Of a DNA stretch of 64,000 bases, positions 59,067 through 64,000 are shown in pieces. The notes under the pieces are model-generated. The model was not told the DNA's origin. It saw only the letters and a program-made list of their open reading frames with translations, and ran no database searches. The stretch comes from Gammaproteobacteria bacterium (GTDB taxonomy: Bacteria > Pseudomonadota > Gammaproteobacteria > Xanthomonadales > SZUA-36): contig JAUIBE010000007.1 of assembly GCA_030428105.1 (NCBI GenBank), positions 1-64,000 of the forward strand, given 5' to 3'. Each line of letters starts with the position of its first letter. Within the stretch, counting starts at the first letter, position 1. A program made the translations under genes and the position numbers.

Positions 59067-60715
59067 GATCGTGCGGCCGCCATCCTGTGAATGGCCGCAA
59101 CGCCCACCATGCCGCAGCCCACCAGCACCAGGGCCGGTACGGCGGCTTCGGGAATTCTTCCTTCGCTGCTCAGGCGATAAGTGAGCGTGGCGAGGGTTTC
59201 GAAATCGAAGGGGCGCATAACCAGGGTGAGGGTGAGTTCCTTGAAAATGTCGACGAAGCACAGGATAGCGGCAGCCGCTAGTGATGGCATCAGCAACCTC
59301 AGGTCTACCCGAAACAGCGCTTTCGAGGCCGAGTGACCCAGCGTGCGCGCGGCAGCGTGCAGGTCGCCGGCGATCCGCGTCTGTGCCGCCGCCACCGGCT
59401 GGATGCCGACTGCCATGAAGCGCACCCAGTAGGCGAACACCAGGCCGCTGGCGGTGGCGCTCAACGCCAACCATGATAATCCAGGCGCACGTGAAACATC
59501 AGAGATCAGCACCCCGATGCCCACCGCCAGAAGGGCGCTGGGAATGGCGTATCCCAGGGAGGCGAGTTGCTGCACCGCGGCCCCACCCGGCAGGCGGTGC
59601 GCACGCCTGCCAGCGGTTATCCAGAACGCGCTGGCCACCACCATCGCGCTGGCCAGCAACGCCAACCAGCTCGAGTTAAACAATGCGGAGCCGTACGACT
59701 GCCAGTTGGCGGCATGCGCCGAGCCCATTGCCCAGCGAACGAAGCGAGAAACCGGCCAGGCAAAACCCAGCACCAGGGGAATGCTGCAAACCAGCCAAAT
59801 GATTGCCGCACCCATCCCGCTGCGGGGCTGGCGGGCCAGTGGCTTCTGGCGCGTATCACCGGCGTAGCCGCGCCGCCCCCGTTGCGCACGCTCCAGGAAC
59901 AGCACGAACATGATCAGCGCCAGCAGGATCAGTGCAAGGCGCATGGCCGAAACGATTGAGCCCTCCGACCAGGCGCGAAAAACGCCGGGGGTGAGGGTGT
60001 TGATGCCAAACAGCGTGACCACCCCGTAGTCATTGGCCGTTTCCATCGCCACCAGGGCGGCGCCGCCCACCACCGCAGGCCGTGCCAGGGGCAGGACAAT
60101 GCGGAAAAAGGCGCGCCTGCGCCCGCAGCCCAGCAAGCGGGCCGCTTCAATCAGGTCGGCCTGCTGACCGGCGAAGCTGGCGCAGCAGCTCAGGTAAACA
60201 TAGGGAAACAGGGTAAAGACCAGCACCAACACCGAGCCAAACCAGGGAAGAAGGTTCTGGCTCAACAGGAAGGCATCCAGGGAAACGTTGTCGCGCAGCC
60301 ACAGGAACAGCGGCGCCAGTTGCTCGAAACCATCCAGGTAGGCGGCGCCGGCAACAAAACCCGGCACGCCAAGCGGTAAAACCAGCAACCACTGCAGGGT
60401 GCGGCGGCCGGCAAACTCGTAGGCGGAGACCAGCCAGGCGCAGGTCATGCCCACCGCCACCGCCAAAAGGGAGACCAGCGACACCAGGATGGCGGTGTCG
60501 GCGGTGTAGTCCCACAGCCGGAACTCGACGATGCGGCCCCAGGTATCACCCGGGTCCTGCAGGGCGCGCGCAGCGACGATCAGCAGTGGCAGGCAAACGC
60601 AAAGCGCCGGTAGCCACAGCGTGGCTGCACCGGCGCCTCTGGAAAGCGCCCCCAGGGGCGCCACCGCGGGAACGTTACTGCCAGCCGACCCGATCGAAGA
60701 TGGAGATGGCGTCAT
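59063..60715 (-). CDS. fbpB: ferric iron ABC transporter permease
   Basis: A 550-residue permease with about twelve hydrophobic segments arranged as two halves, as in FbpB/SfuB. The EAA-like loops are AARLLGCGRRRAFFRIVLPL and AARTLGHSASKALFRVDLRL, which contact the ATPase. It overlaps the binding-protein gene by 41 bases and fbpC by four, a translationally coupled operon. Confidence 0.92.
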   Translation of the reverse strand: MTPSPSSIGSAGSNVPAVAPLGALSRGAGAATLWLPALCVCLPLLIVAARALQDPGDTWGRIVEFRLWDYTADTAILVSLVSLLAVAVGMTCAWLVSAYEFAGRRTLQWLLVLPLGVPGFVAGAAYLDGFEQLAPLFLWLRDNVSLDAFLLSQNLLPWFGSVLVLVFTLFPYVYLSCCASFAGQQADLIEAARLLGCGRRRAFFRIVLPLARPAVVGGAALVAMETANDYGVVTLFGINTLTPGVFRAWSEGSIVSAMRLALILLALIMFVLFLERAQRGRRGYAGDTRQKPLARQPRSGMGAAIIWLVCSIPLVLGFAWPVSRFVRWAMGSAHAANWQSYGSALFNSSWLALLASAMVVASAFWITAGRRAHRLPGGAAVQQLASLGYAIPSALLAVGIGVLISDVSRAPGLSWLALSATASGLVFAYWVRFMAVGIQPVAAAQTRIAGDLHAAARTLGHSASKALFRVDLRLLMPSLAAAAILCFVDIFKELTLTLVMRPFDFETLATLTYRLSSEGRIPEAAVPALVLVGCGMVGVAAIHRMAAARS

Positions 60716-61715
60716 CGATGTGATCGCCCATTTCGGGGAATGACTGGACGTCTACTTTGAACTCACCCCAACTCTCGTGCGTGGGCGTGGCGGTGAAGTC
60801 CAGGTTGATCGGGTACTCGTAGCTGCCCTCGGCATACATCTGCTGCACTTCATCGCTGACCAGGAATTCCAGATACTGGCGGGCTGCATCGACGTTGCGC
60901 GCATGGCGGGTCACGCCAACACCGCTGACATTGAAGTGTGCGCCGCGGCCATCCTGGTTGGGAAACACCAGGCGCACCTTGCTGGCCAGTTCGCGATCCT
61001 GCTCGTCGGTGGAATTCAGCATGATGCCCAGGTAGTAGGCGTTGCCAACGCAAACGTCGGCCAGACCGTTGGCCACCGCGCGGATCTGGTCACGGTCACC
61101 ACCCTGGGGCGGACGAGCCATATTTTGCACCACGCCGCGCGCCCAGGCTTCGGTGGCTTCATCGCCATTGGCGGCCACCATCGAAGAGACCCAGGCCTGG
61201 TTGTAGACGCTGGAGGAAGAACGGATCAGCAGCTTGCCGCGCCAGCGCTCATCGGCCAGTTCTTCGTAGGTGGTGATGGCGCCCTCTTCCACGCGTTCGT
61301 CCGACACCATGATGATGCGGGCGCGGGCTGTGAACGGCCACCAGTAACCCTCCGGGTCACGCAGCAACTCCGGCGTGGCGGTGGCCAGCACCTCCGACTG
61401 CAGCGGCTGCAACAAACCCTGCTCTTTGGCCAACTGCAGGCGCCCGGCATCGACCGTGATCAGCAGGTCGGCTGGGCTGTTTTCACCTTCGGCCTTGAGC
61501 CTTTCAATCAGCTGGTCGGCATCGGCGTTCACCACTTTCACCTCGATGCCGGTTTGCTGGGTAAACAGCGCATTGACCTCCTGGTCGATGCCGTAATGGC
61601 GGTGCGAGTAGATATTCAGGGTTTGCTGGGCCAGGGCCGGGCCGGACAGGCCAAGCGCGGCAACCAGGGCCAGGGCGGCGCGACCACAACGGGCCGCAAG
61701 GGAAGCAGCTTGCAT
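60675..61715 (-). CDS. fbpA: periplasmic ferric-iron-binding protein
   Basis: A 346-residue FbpA/FutA-type protein. Signal peptide AARCGRAALALVAALGLSGP with cleavage near ALAQ. The N-terminal LNIYSHRHYGIDQEV and the tandem tyrosines in VCVGNAYYLGIML are the usual Fe(III) ligands. Start at ATG 61715 preceded by AGAGG; the frame extends upstream but the signal peptide begins here. A Fur box lies about 65 bases upstream, so iron limitation should induce the operon. Confidence 0.94.
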   Translation of the reverse strand: MQAASLAARCGRAALALVAALGLSGPALAQQTLNIYSHRHYGIDQEVNALFTQQTGIEVKVVNADADQLIERLKAEGENSPADLLITVDAGRLQLAKEQGLLQPLQSEVLATATPELLRDPEGYWWPFTARARIIMVSDERVEEGAITTYEELADERWRGKLLIRSSSSVYNQAWVSSMVAANGDEATEAWARGVVQNMARPPQGGDRDQIRAVANGLADVCVGNAYYLGIMLNSTDEQDRELASKVRLVFPNQDGRGAHFNVSGVGVTRHARNVDAARQYLEFLVSDEVQQMYAEGSYEYPINLDFTATPTHESWGEFKVDVQSFPEMGDHIDDAISIFDRVGWQ

Positions 61716-61777
61716 ATGAACCTCTTGAAACTGGGACTGGGGAGCCGGTCGAAGCGACCCGTGAATCAACAACTCTA

Positions 61778-61798
61778 AATGATAGTCATTCTCATTTA
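61778..61798 (-). promoter_or_regulatory. Fur box upstream of fbpABC
   Basis: On the minus strand this reads AATGAGAATGACTATCATT, an excellent match to the overlapping-hexamer Fur consensus (GATAATGATAATCATTATC-like). It lies about 65 bases before the fbpA start, where repression by iron-loaded Fur would block the promoter. Confidence 0.88.
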
Positions 61799-61821
61799 AA
61801 GGTCAAGTGCAAGCAGCCAGT

Positions 61822-62721
61822 TTATTCTCCGAGCGATTGCGAAACCCTGGCGATTTCCTGCATGAAGTGGCCCCAGCCGAACGGGTAGTCGGATACATCC
61901 ACCGGCCTGGTGAAGCCATCATGCACCAGTACAAGGCGGGTTTTTCCGCCCAGGTCCTCCAGCTCCCAGGTGACTTTCTGGTCGGGCACCGAGGCGTCGC
62001 CGCGCCAATCGGGCCAGGTGATGGCCAGACGCCGGTCCTGTTCGTACTCGAGGATGGTGCAAGGCGGCGGCTCGATGGTCTTGCCATCCTGCTCATAGCT
62101 GAAACCGAAACCGTATTTTCCACCCACTTTGGGCTCCACCACCGGCGCCGGGGCGGGAAACCACTTGCCGATATGTTCCGGGGTAATGAGCACCGCGAAC
62201 ACCGTTGCCGGGCTGGCGTCGATTTCCAGTTCGCAACGCACTTCGGCCTCGGGCCGCGAAAAATCCACCCTGAAAATGGAATCCTTGCCCATCAGGTATT
62301 CCAGCAGGCTACCGGTGTGCACCCGCCACAGGTCATCGACCAACTCGGCCGCGCGGCCGATTTCCGGCAGGGTGTCGAAACGGTGCTCCACGAGCAGGCG
62401 GGTAGCCGGGGAGTCCGTTGCGTCTTCATCGTCACGCAGGCTCAGGGTGACCTCGCTGTCCCGGCCGAGCACCCGCCAGGAGAAACCCAACGCTTTGCCG
62501 GGCTCGAACCGGGTGATGACCTGGTTAGCCTCGGCCTCGCCCGGGGCGCCCACGGTGTAACGGCCCCAAAACCGCATGGCGCCGCCTTCCTTTGGCTCCA
62601 CCATGGCATGTTCGGCAAACCAGCGCTCCAGGGCAGCCGCCTCGATGAGCGCCCTGAACACGGTCGCCCGGTCTGCCGGCAATGGAATCGGGAAGTCGTA
62701 CTGGTATTCATGAGCGGTCAT
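61822..62721 (-). CDS. tandem SRPBCC (AHSA1-like) protein
   Basis: A 299-residue protein made of two START/AHSA1-like halves: the first from DFPIPLPADRATVFRALIEA, the second from VRCELEIDASPATVFAVLIT, each ending in an amphipathic helix. Single-domain AHSA1 proteins are commonly paired with ArsR regulators; here the domain is doubled. Start at ATG 62721 with AAGGAGAAC upstream. It overlaps the ArsR gene by four bases and is second in that operon. Hydrophobic ligand unknown. Confidence 0.85.
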   Translation of the reverse strand: MTAHEYQYDFPIPLPADRATVFRALIEAAALERWFAEHAMVEPKEGGAMRFWGRYTVGAPGEAEANQVITRFEPGKALGFSWRVLGRDSEVTLSLRDDEDATDSPATRLLVEHRFDTLPEIGRAAELVDDLWRVHTGSLLEYLMGKDSIFRVDFSRPEAEVRCELEIDASPATVFAVLITPEHIGKWFPAPAPVVEPKVGGKYGFGFSYEQDGKTIEPPPCTILEYEQDRRLAITWPDWRGDASVPDQKVTWELEDLGGKTRLVLVHDGFTRPVDVSDYPFGWGHFMQEIARVSQSLGE

Positions 62722-63056
62722 GCCTTGTTCTCCTTGTTCGAGGCAGCTTCCAGCGACTCGGCTGCCTGCTTGATATCCATCATTCGCGCCGACCAGAACA
62801 GCCTGTATGGCGCCAGCCATTTATCCACCTCGGCCAGCGCCTCCGGGCGCAACGAGTAAAAGCGCCGCTGGGCTTGTTTGCGCTGCCGCACCAGCCCGGC
62901 GCGCTTGAGGATGCGCACATGGCGTGAAATGGCCGGGCGACTGACCGGAAAGCGGTCGGCCAACTCACCGGCCCCCACTTCCCCGCCGCGCATCGCATCA
63001 AGGATGGCGCGCCGGGTTGGGTCGGCGATGGCGTCGAATGCATTGTATGTAACCAT
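62718..63056 (-). CDS. ArsR-family transcriptional regulator
   Basis: A 112-residue winged-helix repressor. DAIADPTRRAILDAMRGGEV, the recognition helix region VSRPAISRHVRILKRAGLV and the wing RKQAQRRFYSLRPEAL are typical of the ArsR/YdfF type without obvious metal cysteines. It probably controls itself and the double-SRPBCC gene that overlaps it. A palindrome overlaps its start codon. Confidence 0.9.
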   Translation of the reverse strand: MVTYNAFDAIADPTRRAILDAMRGGEVGAGELADRFPVSRPAISRHVRILKRAGLVRQRKQAQRRFYSLRPEALAEVDKWLAPYRLFWSARMMDIKQAAESLEAASNKENKA

Positions 63057-63063
63057 TTGGTTA
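63050..63063. promoter_or_regulatory. palindrome over the arsR start
   Basis: TAACC-ATTT-GGTTA, a perfect five-base-arm palindrome covering the start codon (63054-63056) of the ArsR-type gene. A candidate autoregulatory operator; short enough that chance cannot be excluded. Confidence 0.4.
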
Positions 63064-63212
63064 AATTAATTGATTTCAGGTAAGAAAGCAATGCCCCGGA
63101 GATTCGAGATACCAAATTCCGTGAACCTTGCCGGCGCCCCGCCATCCTCTTGTTCCCAGCCCGCAGGACGAATCTTTTACAATGCCGGGCTCATGCCCCC
63201 GCCGATGAACGA

Positions 63213-64000
63213 ATGGAACTGATCGAATCGCTCAAGCTGATTGGCCCGGGTCGCTACTGCAAGCGAACAACGGTCGAAGTCCACCTCGAATTCAGCGAAG
63301 AAGACATCGAAACCGTGGCTTGCGCTGCGCCAACACTGCGCCAGTCCGTTGTTGACCGCTTGCATGCCCTGGGTATCGGCGGGGCAACCCTGCCCGAACT
63401 GCCCGGCGAGGAAAGCAACGGAGTTGTCGTCTACTGCAAGCTGCTCGCTGCGACAGCGGTTGCTGTGCAGCAACACGCCGGCTTCCGCATCACCCACCAC
63501 GCAGGGTTTCGATCGGGAGCCCCCAACTGCGGCTGCGCAGTAGCAGAGTACGACAATGGCGATGCCGGCCTGGAAGCCATGCGCCTGGCCATCGTGGTTA
63601 TGGAGCAGGCACTTCCCGCGCTTTCCCTGCCGATTGCCGACGACGCTGGGCCATCCCCAACCAGCCAACAACTGTTGACGAAATTTCTCGAGTCAGCCGA
63701 GGCGCGACGCCTGCCCGACACCACGCGCGACATCATCGAAGCCGCAGAGGCGCTGGACGTCCCCTGGGTGAACCTGGACCGCGACCCGTACGAAGGCGTG
63801 CGGGGAGACTTCAGAATTCTTCCCAACGGCATGCTCAAGCTGGGCCACGCCTGCCACCAGCGGGTCATCGACGGAACCCTGCCGGTCGATGCCAACCCGC
63901 AGCTAATGGCGCTTGCCCACGACCGTGCTGCGGTCAGGCAGGTGATGAAATTACTGAAGCTGCCCCTGCCGCCGCGACTGGTGGTCGAGACCCAGGTTGG
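63213..64000 (+). CDS. cphA: cyanophycin-synthetase-like ligase, N-terminal part (truncated by window end)
   Basis: An open frame from ATG 63213 to the window end, at least 262 residues without a stop. The N-terminus (MELIESLKLIGPGRYCKRTT) resembles the glycan-free N-domain of cyanophycin synthetase, which begins with a GPN/GPG strand. Later, LDVPWVNLDRDPYEGVRGDF and MLKLGHACHQRVIDGTLPVD correspond to the WxxL and LGYGxxQ block preceding the ATP-grasp domain, and LAHDRAAVRQVMKLLKLPLP to its first helices. The family joins Asp and Arg into cyanophycin or makes related peptides. The ATP-grasp and Mur-ligase-like parts lie outside the window, so the call is tentative. Confidence 0.65.
   Translation, partial: MELIESLKLIGPGRYCKRTTVEVHLEFSEEDIETVACAAPTLRQSVVDRLHALGIGGATLPELPGEESNGVVVYCKLLAATAVAVQQHAGFRITHHAGFRSGAPNCGCAVAEYDNGDAGLEAMRLAIVVMEQALPALSLPIADDAGPSPTSQQLLTKFLESAEARRLPDTTRDIIEAAEALDVPWVNLDRDPYEGVRGDFRILPNGMLKLGHACHQRVIDGTLPVDANPQLMALAHDRAAVRQVMKLLKLPLPPRLVVETQV

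Noticed and set aside
58005-59474. Extended fbpC frame to 489 residues
   Set aside because: The extra N-terminal part is out-of-frame permease sequence; ABC ATPase homology starts at ATG 59066 with an ATGA overlap.
63177-63671. Minus-strand frame under the cyanophycin-synthetase-like gene
   Set aside because: The plus-strand frame from 63213 has conserved family blocks; the minus one has none.

Overview
The window reads as one chromosomal segment of a gammaproteobacterium, probably marine and in or near the Xanthomonadales/Chromatiales-like lineages such as Wenzhouxiangellaceae. This placement is inferred from three surface proteins ending in the IPTL-CTERM sorting signal, secreted proteins built from tandem RDGEG repeats, a T-protein (chorismate mutase-prephenate dehydrogenase), and dispersed REP-like palindromes starting GTAGGAGCG. 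No rRNA, tRNA, CRISPR array or insertion sequence was found. Most of the sequence is GC-rich (38 of 60 bases in 1201-1260), but about 6.9-10.3 kb and 11.3-24.5 kb are clearly AT-richer (21 of 60 in 13441-13500), which fits horizontally acquired surface-polysaccharide genes.

Layout. 0.2-6.9 kb: a catabolic block with a Rieske oxygenase, a trimethylamine-dehydrogenase-like flavoprotein and a MetF-like protein, divergent from pxpABC (5-oxoprolinase). Together they suggest breakdown of an N-methylated amino acid or betaine with one-carbon capture. 7.0-10.3 kb: a compact operon of a GT-C membrane glycosyltransferase with a TPR-like tail, a DPM1-like GT2 and a TVP38/VTT protein, looking like a lipid-linked sugar glycosylation module. 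10.3-11.2 kb: a GC-rich ATP-grasp enzyme. 11.2-27.0 kb: an ABC-transporter-dependent polysaccharide locus (Wzm, Wzt, sulfotransferase, methyltransferase, at least six glycosyltransferases, WecG-type transferase, priming phosphoglycosyltransferase, UDP-xylose synthase).

27-32.3 kb: MscS channel, ZntB-type transporter, cupin, 3-hydroxybutyrate dehydrogenase, MFS transporter and a uracil-DNA-glycosylase-family protein. 32.4-41.6 kb: three IPTL-CTERM proteins interleaved with a flavin-dependent halogenase-like enzyme and an FG-GAP/UnbV protein coupled to a metallo-beta-lactamase-fold hydrolase. 41.6-47.8 kb: tyrA, a DUF4845-like protein, a PP2C phosphatase overlapping an ABC exporter, a small membrane protein and a dihydropyrimidinase. 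47.8-53.6 kb: two long tandem paralogues that look like secreted glycanases (GH99-like WNE motif, NBR1-like Ig domain, two RDGEG repeats). 53.6-63.1 kb: coniferyl-aldehyde-dehydrogenase-like enzyme, an unknown anchored protein, Tat-type dienelactone hydrolase, ahpD-ahpC, a Fur-boxed ferric-iron ABC transporter (fbpABC), and an ArsR regulator with a double-SRPBCC protein. The window ends inside a cyanophycin-synthetase-like gene starting at 63213.

Two small repeat families punctuate the window: REP-like elements at gene 3-prime ends, and a 40-bp stem-loop present as inverted copies (39 of 40 identical) at 118-157 and 26008-26047, bracketing the region from the Rieske gene through the sugar transferase. 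Domain calls are from reading the translated sequences; no database search was possible.
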